Source: Ectopseudomonas oleovorans
GTDB taxonomy: Bacteria > Pseudomonadota > Gammaproteobacteria > Pseudomonadales > Pseudomonadaceae
Assembly (NCBI RefSeq): GCF_003052605.1
Contig: NZ_QASO01000018.1
Span: 1 to 50,823 of the forward strand
Length of the DNA stretch: 50,823 bases
Direction: 5' to 3'
The notes beneath the pieces are model-generated. The model saw only the letters and a list, made by a program, of their open reading frames with translations. It did not search any database and had not been told where the DNA came from. Shown here piece by piece: positions 16,966 to 25,054 of the stretch. Every line of letters starts with the position of its first letter. Within the stretch, counting starts at the first letter, position 1. The position numbers and the translations under genes were made by a program.

Positions 16966-18561
16966 ATGCGACGCTGGAACGGATGGGGTGACGAAGCGAC
17001 CGAGGTTGAACTGCCGGCCCATGGCGAGGCCTTTCTCGCTGAACTGGTCGGGCCGGGCCAGCGTCTGGTCGACGCCAGCCTGCAAGACGTGCTGGCGCGT
17101 GTGCCGGCCTCACGTCTGGCTCCCAACCCGCTGATCAGCCAGGACGCCGAGGTACGAGTGCGTCACGCCCGTGGCCAGAGCCTGCCGGACTGGCTGGCCA
17201 TGCGCTCCGGCGAGTTCGGCCTGTTTCCCGATGGCGTCGCCTGCCCGGAAAGCGCCGAGCAGATCCGCGAGCTGCTGGCCTGGGCGCAACAGCATGACGT
17301 CACCCTGATCCCATACGGCGGCGGCACCTCGGTGGCCGGCCACATCAACCCGCAGGCCGGCCAGCGCCCGGTGCTGACCCTGTCGCTGGAGCGCATGACG
17401 CGTCTGCTGGATATCGACGAGGACAGCCTGATCGCCACCTTCGGCCCTGGCGCCAATGGCCCGCAAGTCGAAAGCCAACTGCGCGCCCGTGGCTACACGC
17501 TGGGCCATTTTCCGCAGTCCTGGGAGCTGTCGACGCTTGGCGGTTGGGTCGCCAGTCGCTCCAGCGGCCAGCAGTCGCTGCGCTACGGGCGCATCGAGCA
17601 ATTGTTCGCCGGCGGCAAGCTGGAAACTTTCGCCGGTACCCTGGAGATTCCAACCTTTCCGGCCTCGGCCGCCGGGCCTGATCTGCGCGAGCTGGTGATG
17701 GGGTCGGAAGGGCGCTTCGGGGTGATCTCCGAGGTGCGCGTGCGCATCAGTCGCCTGGCCGAGCAGGAGCGTTTCTACGCGGTGTTCCTGCCCAACTGGC
17801 AGCAGGCGCTGAGCGCCATTCGCAGCCTGGCCCAGGCGCGCGTGCCGCTGTCCATGCTGCGCCTGTCCAACGCCATCGAAACCCGTACCCAACTGGCCCT
17901 GGCCGGTCACCCGCAGCAGATTGCTCTGCTGGAGAAATACCTGGCTCTGCGCGGCGCCCGCGACGGCAAGTGCATGCTGACCTTCGGCGTTACCGGCAGC
18001 CGGGTGCAGAACGCCGCCTCGCTGAAACAGGCACGGCGCTTGCTGAAAGGTTTTGACGGTGTGTTCACCGGCACCCTGCTGGGCAAGAAGTGGGAGCAGA
18101 ACCGTTTCCGCTTCCCCTACCTGCGTCATGGTCTGTGGGAGCGCGGCTACCTGGTGGACACCCTGGAGACCGCCACCGACTGGTCCAACGTCGACAACCT
18201 GTTGAACAAGGTCGAAGCCAGCCTGCGTGACGAGCTGGTCGGCGAGGGCGAGCGGGTGCACGTGTTCACCCACCTGTCGCACGTCTACGGCGAAGGTTCG
18301 AGCATCTACACCACCTACGTATTCCGCCCCGGCAGCGACTACGCCGAGGCCATGGCGCGCTGGCAACGCTTGAAAGCAGCGACCAGCCGCACCATCGCAG
18401 AGAATCGCGGCACCATCAGCCACCAGCACGGCGTCGGTCGTGACCACGCACCTTATCTGGCGGCAGAGAAGGGCGAGCTGGGCATGGCCACGCTACGCAG
18501 CCTGGCCACGCATTTCGACCCTGACCAGCGCCTGGCGCCTGGCGTGTTGCTGCAGGACTGA
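16966..18561 (+). CDS. FAD-binding oxidase, alkyl-DHAP-synthase-like
   Basis: A 531-residue flavoenzyme of the FAD_binding_4 / FAD-oxidase_C (VAO) family. The FAD-contacting loop PYGGGTSVAGH is near residue 120, followed by ELSTLGGWVASRSSGQQSLRYG (in parts) and MGSEGRFGVISEV. The C-terminal domain ends with SHQHGVGRDHAPYL, the strongly conserved block of alkyldihydroxyacetonephosphate synthase relatives. True ether-lipid synthesis is not expected in Pseudomonas, so the real reaction is probably oxidation of a glycerol-phosphate-like or hydroxy-acid compound. The ATG at 16966 follows a GGGGGAT site; an upstream GTG is less likely. It is separated from the next gene by only 2 bases. Confidence 0.85.
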   Translation: MRRWNGWGDEATEVELPAHGEAFLAELVGPGQRLVDASLQDVLARVPASRLAPNPLISQDAEVRVRHARGQSLPDWLAMRSGEFGLFPDGVACPESAEQIRELLAWAQQHDVTLIPYGGGTSVAGHINPQAGQRPVLTLSLERMTRLLDIDEDSLIATFGPGANGPQVESQLRARGYTLGHFPQSWELSTLGGWVASRSSGQQSLRYGRIEQLFAGGKLETFAGTLEIPTFPASAAGPDLRELVMGSEGRFGVISEVRVRISRLAEQERFYAVFLPNWQQALSAIRSLAQARVPLSMLRLSNAIETRTQLALAGHPQQIALLEKYLALRGARDGKCMLTFGVTGSRVQNAASLKQARRLLKGFDGVFTGTLLGKKWEQNRFRFPYLRHGLWERGYLVDTLETATDWSNVDNLLNKVEASLRDELVGEGERVHVFTHLSHVYGEGSSIYTTYVFRPGSDYAEAMARWQRLKAATSRTIAENRGTISHQHGVGRDHAPYLAAEKGELGMATLRSLATHFDPDQRLAPGVLLQD

Positions 18562-18563
18562 GC

Positions 18564-20255
18564 ATGAAACCCTGGAACGCCACCTGGCGCACGCACGCGC
18601 TGCCTGAACTGGCCGCGCGCGACTGGGATCTGCTGGTGATCGGCGGCGGCATCTGCGGCGCTGGCATCCTGCGTGAGGCGGCGCGGCGCGGCTGGCGCTG
18701 CCTGCTGCTGGAGCAACGTGACTTCGCCTGGGGCACCTCCAGCCGCTCGTCGAAGATGGTGCACGGTGGCCTGCGCTACGTCGCCAAGGGCCAGTTGGGG
18801 CTGACTCGCGACTCGGTGCGCGAGCGCCGGCGCCTGCTCGGCGAGGCGCCGGGGCTGGTGGAGTCGTTGAGCTTCGTCATGCCGCACTATCGCGGCGGCT
18901 TTCCCGGGCCGAAGGTATTCGGCTGCCTGCTCAGCCTGTACGACGCCCTGGCCGGCAAACGCAATCACCTGTTCTACCCGCTGCAGCAACTGCGTTACCT
19001 GGCGCCGGGCATTCGCGAGGACGGCCTGCTCGGTGGCACGCGCTTTTTCGATGCGGTGACCGACGATGCCCGCCTGGTTCAGCGCGTGCTGGGCGAGGCG
19101 CGCGCCGAAGGTGGTGAGGCGCTAAATGGCATGCGCGTGGTCGAGCTGCTGCGTGAGGCGGGGCAGGTGGTCGGTGTGCTCGCCGAGGATGTGGAAACGG
19201 GCAACCGCTACCGCCTGCGCAGCCGAGCCGTGGCACAAGCCACTGGTGTCTGGGCCGATCGCCTGCGCCAGCCTGGCAATGGTCGCATCCGTCCGCTGCG
19301 TGGTAGTCACCTGCTACTGCCGAGCTGGCGCCTGCCGGTGGCGCATGCCTTCAGCTTTATGCACTCGGCCGATGGCCGGCCGGTGTTCGTCTTCCCCTGG
19401 GAAGGCGCAACGGTGATCGGCACCACCGATCTGGATCATGCGGACGATCTGGACGCCGAGGCGACGATCAGTAACGAGGAGGTCGACTACTTGCTGGCCG
19501 CCTGCGCCCAGCAGTTCCCGACCGCCCAGGTGAGCCGTGCCGACGTGCTGTCGACCTGGGCCGGCGTGCGCCCGGTGGTGAGCGATGGTGGCAGCGCACT
19601 GAAACCCTCCGACGAGAAGCGCGAGCATGCTCTGTGGATCGAGCCGGGCAGCGTGACGCTGGCCGGCGGCAAGTTGACCACCTTCCGCCTGCTGGCGCTG
19701 GAGGTGCTGCGTGCGTGCGCGGGTTTCGTCGGCAAGCCAGTGGATGATCAGGGCGGCGCGGTCTTCGCTTCGAATACGCCGACACCGATGCCGGCATTGA
19801 GCCCGGCGCAGCAACGCCGTCTGGCCGGTCGCCATGGCCGCCAGCTGGGCGAGGTGCTGCGTCTTATCGACGAGGTGGGCAGCGATTGCGTCGCGGGTAC
19901 GAACACCCTGTGGGCCGAACTGGCCTGGGCTGCCGAAGGCGAGCTGGTGTTGCACCTGGACGACTTGCTGCTAAGGCGCACGCGCCTGGGCCTGCTACTG
20001 GCTGGCGGCGGCCGCGCCGAGCTGCCGCGTATCCGCGCACTATGCCAGCCGCGCCTGGGTTGGAGCGATGCACGCTGGCAGCAGGAAGAGACGGATTATC
20101 TGGCTCTGTGGCAGCGCTGTTACAGCCTGCCGGGAACGGTGGTTGAACAACCCCCTCTCCCGCTTGCGGGAGAGGGCTGGGGAGAGGGAAAGCGTTTATC
20201 TGCCGGCCACTCTGCGCCAGACGAACCACCCTCTCCCCCGGCCCCTCTCCCATAA
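18564..20255 (+). CDS. GlpD-like FAD-dependent glycerol-3-phosphate dehydrogenase/oxidase
   Basis: A 563-residue DAO-family flavoprotein. The FAD site LLVIGGGICGAGILREAARR begins at residue 23, and GTSSRSSKMVHGGLRYV is the conserved GlpD/GlpA block; WAGVRPVV and TLAGGKLTTFR complete the core, followed by the GlpD C-terminal domain. The likely reaction is quinone-linked oxidation of a sn-glycerol-3-phosphate-like substrate, but the genomic setting suggests a substrate other than plain glycerol-3-phosphate. The last ~36 residues (after CYSLPGTVVEQ) are Pro/Gly-rich and come from a CCCTCTCCC-type palindromic repeat read in frame, so the natural protein probably ended at about residue 527. Confidence 0.87.
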   Translation: MKPWNATWRTHALPELAARDWDLLVIGGGICGAGILREAARRGWRCLLLEQRDFAWGTSSRSSKMVHGGLRYVAKGQLGLTRDSVRERRRLLGEAPGLVESLSFVMPHYRGGFPGPKVFGCLLSLYDALAGKRNHLFYPLQQLRYLAPGIREDGLLGGTRFFDAVTDDARLVQRVLGEARAEGGEALNGMRVVELLREAGQVVGVLAEDVETGNRYRLRSRAVAQATGVWADRLRQPGNGRIRPLRGSHLLLPSWRLPVAHAFSFMHSADGRPVFVFPWEGATVIGTTDLDHADDLDAEATISNEEVDYLLAACAQQFPTAQVSRADVLSTWAGVRPVVSDGGSALKPSDEKREHALWIEPGSVTLAGGKLTTFRLLALEVLRACAGFVGKPVDDQGGAVFASNTPTPMPALSPAQQRRLAGRHGRQLGEVLRLIDEVGSDCVAGTNTLWAELAWAAEGELVLHLDDLLLRRTRLGLLLAGGGRAELPRIRALCQPRLGWSDARWQQEETDYLALWQRCYSLPGTVVEQPPLPLAGEGWGEGKRLSAGHSAPDEPPSPPAPLP

Positions 20256-20266
20256 ATGGGAGAGGG
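20152..20266. repeat. Inverted pair of CCCTCTCCC-type palindromes overlapping a gene end
   Basis: Two palindromic units, 20152-20189 (CCCTCTCCCGCTTGCGGGAG and a GGGGAGAGGG tail) and 20229-20266 (CCCTCTCCCCCGGCCCC, then CTCCCATAAATGGGAGAGGG), lie in inverted orientation about 40 bases apart. The pair covers the last 35 codons of the GlpD-like gene and ends 25 bases before the kinase start. This is a different palindrome family from the GTAGGAGC units elsewhere in the window. Confidence 0.8.
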
Positions 20267-20291
20267 GAGACATAACAAGAAGGATCACACC

Positions 20292-21851
20292 TTGAGCGAA
20301 CCAAGCTACCTGCTGAGCATCGACAACGGCACCCAGAGCGTGCGGGCGCTGCTGTTCGATACTCAGGGCAACCTGCTGGCCAAGGGCAAGGTCGAGCTGG
20401 ATCCCTATTTCTCCAGCCAACCAGGCTGGGCCGAGCAGGACCCCGAGTACTACTGGGCCAGCCTCGGCGAGGCCTTCCGCCTGTTGTGGCAGCAGGTGGA
20501 CATCGACCGCAGCCTGATCCGCGGCGTCGCCGTGACCACCCAGCGCGGCAGCATCATTCATGTCGATGAGCAGGGCACGCCCCTGCGCCCGGCGATTCTC
20601 TGGCTCGATCAGCGTCGTGCCGAAGTAGCCGGGCGGATAAAGGGCCTGTGGGGCTGGCTGTTCAAGCTGGTGCGCGCCGAAGAGGCGGTCGATCACTTTC
20701 GTGGCCAGGCCGAGGTCAACTGGGTCGCCCAGCACCAGCCGGAGATAGCAGCGCGCACGCACAAGGTGCTGTTGCTTTCGGGTTTTCTCACCCATCGCCT
20801 GTGCGGCCGCTTCGTCGATTCCACCAGCAGTTGCGTGGCCTACCTGCCGTTCGACTACAAGCGCCTGCGTTGGGCCTCCCCTGGCGACTGGAAGTGGCAG
20901 GCGCTGAAGGTGCGCCGTGAGCAACTGCCTGAGCTGTTCAAGCCGGGTGAGCGACTGGGCCAGATCAGCGCCGAGGCCAGCCGCCATACCGGTATTCCGG
21001 AAGGCCTGCCGCTGATTGCTGCTGGCGCCGACAAGGCCTGCGAGGTGCTGGGTTCCGGTGCGCTGGAGCCCAGCACGGCGTGCCTGTCCTATGGCACCAC
21101 GGCGACCATCAACACCACACGCAGCCGTTATCTGGAAACCGTACGCCTGATTCCGCCCTATCCGGCGGCGCTGCCGGATCACTTCAACACCGAGGTGATG
21201 ATCTATCGCGGCTTCTGGATGGTCAGCTGGTTCAAACGCGAATTCGGCCTGCGCGAGATGCAGCGGGCCGAGGCGCTGGGCGTGTCCCCCGAGGCGCTGT
21301 TCGACGAGCTGGTCAACGCCGTACCGCCGGGTTCCATGGGCCTGATGCTGCAGCCGTACTGGACGCCGGGCATTCGCGAGCCGGGATTGGAGGCCAAGGG
21401 GTCGATCATCGGCTTTGGCGACGTACACACCCGCGCGCATCTGTATCGGGCGATTCTGGAGGGTTTGGCCTACGCCCTGCGTCAGGGCAAGGAACGTATC
21501 GAAAAGCGCTCCGGCACCCGTATCGAGCGCCTGCGCGTGTCCGGTGGCGGTTCGCAGAGCGATGCGGCGATGCAACTGACCGCCGACATTTTTGGCCTGC
21601 CGGCCGAGCGTCCGCACCTGTACGAAACCAGCGGCCTGGGCGCGGCGATCAATTGCGCGGTAGGTCTGGGTTTGCACCCTGATTACCCGAGCGCCATCGC
21701 CGCCATGACTCGGGTTGGTCAGGTGTTCCAGCCGAACCCGGAGGCCCAGCGCGTTTACCAGCAGCTCTACGGGCAGGTCTATCAGCGCATGTACCGCCAG
21801 CTCAAGCCGCTGTACCATCGCATTCGCAAGATTACCGGTTATCCGGCGTAG
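20292..21851 (+). CDS. FGGY-family carbohydrate kinase
   Basis: A 519-residue sugar/polyol kinase of the FGGY family (glycerol kinase, xylulokinase and relatives). The phosphate-binding start SIDNGTQSVRALLFDTQG is at residues 9-26; the ATP-domain block SYGTTATINTT and the C-terminal VSGGGSQSDAAMQLTADIFG are typical. It should phosphorylate a polyol or sugar with ATP in the cytoplasm; sequence alone does not give the substrate. The start is taken as TTG 20292-20294 with AAGGA seven bases upstream; the ATG at 20256 lies inside the palindromic repeat and has no ribosome site. It is the last gene of the AraC-controlled set. Confidence 0.88.
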   Translation: MSEPSYLLSIDNGTQSVRALLFDTQGNLLAKGKVELDPYFSSQPGWAEQDPEYYWASLGEAFRLLWQQVDIDRSLIRGVAVTTQRGSIIHVDEQGTPLRPAILWLDQRRAEVAGRIKGLWGWLFKLVRAEEAVDHFRGQAEVNWVAQHQPEIAARTHKVLLLSGFLTHRLCGRFVDSTSSCVAYLPFDYKRLRWASPGDWKWQALKVRREQLPELFKPGERLGQISAEASRHTGIPEGLPLIAAGADKACEVLGSGALEPSTACLSYGTTATINTTRSRYLETVRLIPPYPAALPDHFNTEVMIYRGFWMVSWFKREFGLREMQRAEALGVSPEALFDELVNAVPPGSMGLMLQPYWTPGIREPGLEAKGSIIGFGDVHTRAHLYRAILEGLAYALRQGKERIEKRSGTRIERLRVSGGGSQSDAAMQLTADIFGLPAERPHLYETSGLGAAINCAVGLGLHPDYPSAIAAMTRVGQVFQPNPEAQRVYQQLYGQVYQRMYRQLKPLYHRIRKITGYPA

Positions 21852-22064
21852 GGCATGGTGGCGTAGGGCGGACCGGGACGCCGGCCGCTCATAGCGCCAG
21901 CGAACAGTCCGCCGTTCCTCGGTGCTACACAAGTCCAGCGGCGTACTGCTTCGCGACAACTGCATGGATGCAGGAGGTAGAGCGACGCAGGAAGCCAAAG
22001 CCGAGTACGCCCTACGTCACTGGCGATGCCGTTAATCAATGATCGCCAGCAAGCCGGCTCCTAC
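21852..22064. repeat. Composite repeat element downstream of the kinase
   Basis: The gap holds a roughly 156-base block bounded by inverted GCGTAGGGCG (21861) and CGCCCTACG (22008-22016), inside which lies the 35-base unit shared with 15238-15272 (here 21962-21996). A solo palindromic unit (ATCGCCAGCAAGCCGGCTCC and following bases) is at about 22041-22064, next to the pirin terminator. No gene is supported. Confidence 0.6.
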
Positions 22065-22096
22065 AAAAAAGATCGCCCTCCGTAGTGGAGGGCGAT
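22065..22096 (-). terminator. Rho-independent terminator of the pirin gene
   Basis: Stem ATCGCCCTCC / GGAGGGCGAT with loop GTAGT at 22072-22096; on the minus strand it is followed by six T. It lies 10 bases past the pirin stop codon. Confidence 0.9.
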
Positions 22097-22106
22097 GGTT
22101 TGTGCA

Positions 22107-22805
22107 TCAGGCGACATCCACCAGCACGATCTCGCTGTCTGCCTGCGCCTCGATGCGGATCAGCGTTTCATCGGCGATGGCCACGCCATCACGTGCCTTG
22201 ACGGCCACACCGTTGACGCTGAAGACACCAGTCGCGCCCACCAGATAGGCCTTGCGACCCGGTTGCAGGGCGTATTCGGCGCTCTCTCCCGCCTTGACCG
22301 TGGCAGCCACCAGGCGCGCGTCGGTACGGATGCGCAGGGCGTCGACATCGTCCTCGTAACCGCTGGCCAGGGTGACGAAGGCTCCGGAGCGGTCGCCTTT
22401 GGGGAAAGGCTTGGCGCCCCAGGATGGCGGCAGGCCGGCCTGGTTCGGCTGAATCCAGATCTGGAAGATCTTGGTGGTTTCATTCTCCAGGTTGTACTCG
22501 CTGTGGGCGATGCCGGTACCGGCGCTCATTACCTGCACGTCGCCGGCCTCGGTACGACCTTTGTTGCCCAGGTTGTCCTCATGGCTGATGGCACCTTCGC
22601 GAACGTAGGTGATGATCTCCATGTCGCGATGTGGGTGCGGCGGGAAGCCTGAATGTGGAGCGATCTCGTCGTCGTTCCACACGCGCAGGCGGCCCCAGTT
22701 CATCCGCTCGGCGTCGTAGTATTCGGCGAAGGAAAAGTGGTGACGGGCGTTGAGCCAGCCATGGTGAGCACCACCGAGTTGTTCGAACGGACGTACATCG
22801 ATCAT
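22107..22805 (-). CDS. Pirin family protein
   Basis: A 232-residue bicupin of the pirin family. The N-terminal cupin carries the metal ligands in HPHRDMEIITY (two His) and AGTGIAHSEYN (His and Glu), so an iron-binding site is intact. Bacterial pirins include quercetin 2,3-dioxygenases and stress-related regulators; which applies here cannot be told. The start ATG at 22803-22805 has a perfect GGAGG seven bases upstream; the frame is open for 43 more codons but these are AT-rich and not family-like. It is divergent from yegS across an AT-rich promoter region. Confidence 0.9.
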   Translation of the reverse strand: MIDVRPFEQLGGAHHGWLNARHHFSFAEYYDAERMNWGRLRVWNDDEIAPHSGFPPHPHRDMEIITYVREGAISHEDNLGNKGRTEAGDVQVMSAGTGIAHSEYNLENETTKIFQIWIQPNQAGLPPSWGAKPFPKGDRSGAFVTLASGYEDDVDALRIRTDARLVAATVKAGESAEYALQPGRKAYLVGATGVFSVNGVAVKARDGVAIADETLIRIEAQADSEIVLVDVA

Positions 22806-22982
22806 GGTCAATCCTCCAGTCATGCACGAGTTCAGTCCCGTGCAGCGTTGATGGGTGAATGATCCATTTGGATTGATCGATTTAAAAGCGCAATTTATAC
22901 AGTTTTGATATCGATTAATTTGATTAATTTTCACGAGGGCCAGGCACTAGGCTTTCGCTGATCCTTTCAAGGAGGACGCGCA
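22806..22982. promoter_or_regulatory. AT-rich divergent promoter region, pirin / yegS
   Basis: The 177-base gap has an unusually AT-rich core (about 22860-22935, e.g. TTTAAAAGCGCAATTTATAC and ATCGATTAATTTGATTAATT) compared with its GC-rich surroundings. Both genes start from its edges with strong ribosome sites. The repeated ATTAATTTGATTAATT motif may be a binding site; I do not recognise the regulator. Confidence 0.45.
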
Positions 22983-23900
22983 ATGCGCGAACGCAAGGCC
23001 TGGTTGATCCTGCATGGCAAGCAGGCGTTGAACGAAGAGGTGAGGGCAGCGGTGAACGGCCTGCGTGAGCGCGGCTGGGATCTGGCCGTGCGCCTGACCT
23101 GGGAAGGTGGCGACGCCGAGCGGCTGGTCGGGGAAGGATTGGCCGCCGGTTATTCAACGCTGATCGCTGGCGGTGGCGATGGCACCCTGCGCGATGTGGT
23201 CGAGGCGCTGGTCAAGGCGCAAAGCGATGCCAGCCTGGCTCTGCTGCCGCTGGGTACGGCCAATGATTTCGCCCACGCAGCCGGTATTCCGTTGACACCT
23301 GCTGCGGCGTTGGCCCTGCTCGAGTGCGAGCCGGTGGTTGTGGACGTGGGCATGGCGGGCGAGCGGGCGTTTCTGAACATGGCCACCGGTGGTTTTGGCT
23401 CCAACGTCACCGCCAATACTCCGGAAGAACTCAAGAAAGTCCTGGGTGGCGCCGCCTATCTACTCACCGGGCTCAGTCGTTTTTCCGAAGTGCGCGCGGC
23501 AGCCGGTCGTTTTCATGGGCCGGATTTCCAATGGCAGGGCGAGTTTCTGGCTCTGGGCATCGGTAACGGGCGACAGGCCGGTGGCGGGCATCTGCTTTGT
23601 CCGGAGGCGAGCATCAACGATGGTCTGCTCGATGTCTGCATCGTGCCGGCGGCGCAGGATGTCGTCGGCACCTTGGGCACGTTGTTGTCCGGGGGCATTC
23701 TTGGCCTGCAGAGCGTTGCGGTCAGCGCACGGCTGCCCTGGCTGGAGGTGGAAGCGCTGGAGGGCTTGGACCTGAATCTCGACGGCGAACCGATGGAAAG
23801 TACAGGTCTGCGTTTTCGTGCCGAACCCGGCGCCCTGCGTCTGCATCTGCCCAAGCATTCGTCGCTGCTCGCTGGTCAGGTACACAGGGCTAAGGCATGA
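22983..23900 (+). CDS. yegS: YegS-like lipid kinase
   Basis: A 305-residue member of the diacylglycerol-kinase catalytic family. The nucleotide-binding motif GGGDGTLRDVVEAL is at about residues 63-76, followed by LALLPLGTANDFAHA and ATGGFGSNVT, all typical of YegS/DgkB enzymes. E. coli YegS phosphorylates phosphatidylglycerol in vitro; the physiological substrate is uncertain. GGAGG lies seven bases upstream of the ATG. In P. aeruginosa the same gene sits near slt and uup (PA3023 as I recall). Pirin and cheV here look like insertions into that order. Confidence 0.9.
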   Translation: MRERKAWLILHGKQALNEEVRAAVNGLRERGWDLAVRLTWEGGDAERLVGEGLAAGYSTLIAGGGDGTLRDVVEALVKAQSDASLALLPLGTANDFAHAAGIPLTPAAALALLECEPVVVDVGMAGERAFLNMATGGFGSNVTANTPEELKKVLGGAAYLLTGLSRFSEVRAAAGRFHGPDFQWQGEFLALGIGNGRQAGGGHLLCPEASINDGLLDVCIVPAAQDVVGTLGTLLSGGILGLQSVAVSARLPWLEVEALEGLDLNLDGEPMESTGLRFRAEPGALRLHLPKHSSLLAGQVHRAKA

Positions 23901-23993
23901 TGGCTGCGCGCCAGCAATGCTTCAGTCTGCCGGCAGTCCGCCGATAACCCGAAACGGCAGACTAGAATCACCCTATATCCCTCGGAGCACATG

Positions 23994-24926
23994 ATGGCCG
24001 GCATCCTCGATTCAGTAGATCAACGCACGCAACTGGTCGGCGAGAACCGCCTGGAAATCCTCATGTTCCGGCTGGCCGGTCGACAACTGTTCGCCATCAA
24101 CGTGTTCAAGGTGCAGGAAGTCTTGCAACTGCCCAAGCTGACGTTGATGCCGCAGCGCCATCGCTTCGTCTGCGGCGTGGTCAACCTGCGTGGTCAGACT
24201 CTGCCGGTGATCGACCTGTCCCAGGCCATCGGCATGCGTCCGCTGGTGCCGGATGAGCGCAGCACCATCATCGTCACCGAGTACAACCGCTCGGTACAGG
24301 CTTTCCTGGTCGGCAGCGTCGATCGCATTCTCAACCTCAACTGGGAGTCGATCCAGCCACCGCCCGGTGGCGCCGGCCGTCAGCATTACCTGACCGCCAT
24401 CACCAAGGTCGACGAGCAGATCGTCGAGGTCATCGACGTGGAAAAGGTGCTCGCCGAGATCGTGCCGATGAGCACCAAGGTCTCCGCAGAAAAGCTCGCC
24501 GATCCACTGCTGGAAAAGGCGCGTGGACGCGAGGTGCTTTTGGTGGACGACTCCAGCGTCGCGCTAAGCCAACTGCGCGATACCCTGTCGCAACTAGGAA
24601 TTCGCCTGCATATGGCCAGCGACGGCCTGAAGGCCCTCAACCTGCTGAAGAAGTGGGCTGACACCGGCGAGGTGATGACCGACAAGCTGCTGATGATCTT
24701 CACCGATGCCGAGATGCCGGAAATGGACGGCTATCGTCTCACCAGCGAAATTCGCAATGACCCGCGCCTCAAGGATCTCTACGTAGTGCTGCACACGTCG
24801 CTGTCGGGTAGCTTCAACGAGGCGATGGTGAAGAAGGTCGGCTGCGACAATTTCCTTTCCAAGTTCCAGCCGGACAAGCTGGTCGATGTGATTCGTCAAC
24901 GTCTTGAGTTGGACGAACCTCGCTAA
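23994..24926 (+). CDS. cheV: Chemotaxis scaffold CheV (CheW + receiver domains)
   Basis: A 310-residue protein with an N-terminal CheW-like coupling domain (about residues 20-165; GVVNLRGQTLPVIDLSQAIG) and a C-terminal response-regulator receiver domain (from about 177). The receiver has the acidic pair in LLVDDSS and the phosphoacceptor D238 in FTDAEMPEMDG. CheV links receptors to CheA and adjusts the array when phosphorylated. Two ATGs are adjacent (23991 and 23994); the second has better spacing to GGAG. No other chemotaxis gene is in the window, so it is an orphan. Confidence 0.92.
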   Translation: MAGILDSVDQRTQLVGENRLEILMFRLAGRQLFAINVFKVQEVLQLPKLTLMPQRHRFVCGVVNLRGQTLPVIDLSQAIGMRPLVPDERSTIIVTEYNRSVQAFLVGSVDRILNLNWESIQPPPGGAGRQHYLTAITKVDEQIVEVIDVEKVLAEIVPMSTKVSAEKLADPLLEKARGREVLLVDDSSVALSQLRDTLSQLGIRLHMASDGLKALNLLKKWADTGEVMTDKLLMIFTDAEMPEMDGYRLTSEIRNDPRLKDLYVVLHTSLSGSFNEAMVKKVGCDNFLSKFQPDKLVDVIRQRLELDEPR

Positions 24927-25054
24927 AGTCGCTGCAGGGCGGGTGAAACCTGGCGGGCGTTGCCGTCGAACCGCAGCATATTTCCTGGGTTTCGGTGCTT
25001 GTGAGCATCGCCGTCAGCTCGTATAACGGCGTTTTGCCGACAGGAAGCTGACCC

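Noticed and set aside
20256..20291. ATG at 20256 as kinase start
   Set aside because: It lies in the palindromic repeat with no ribosome site; the TTG at 20292 has AAGGA and fits the family N-terminus.
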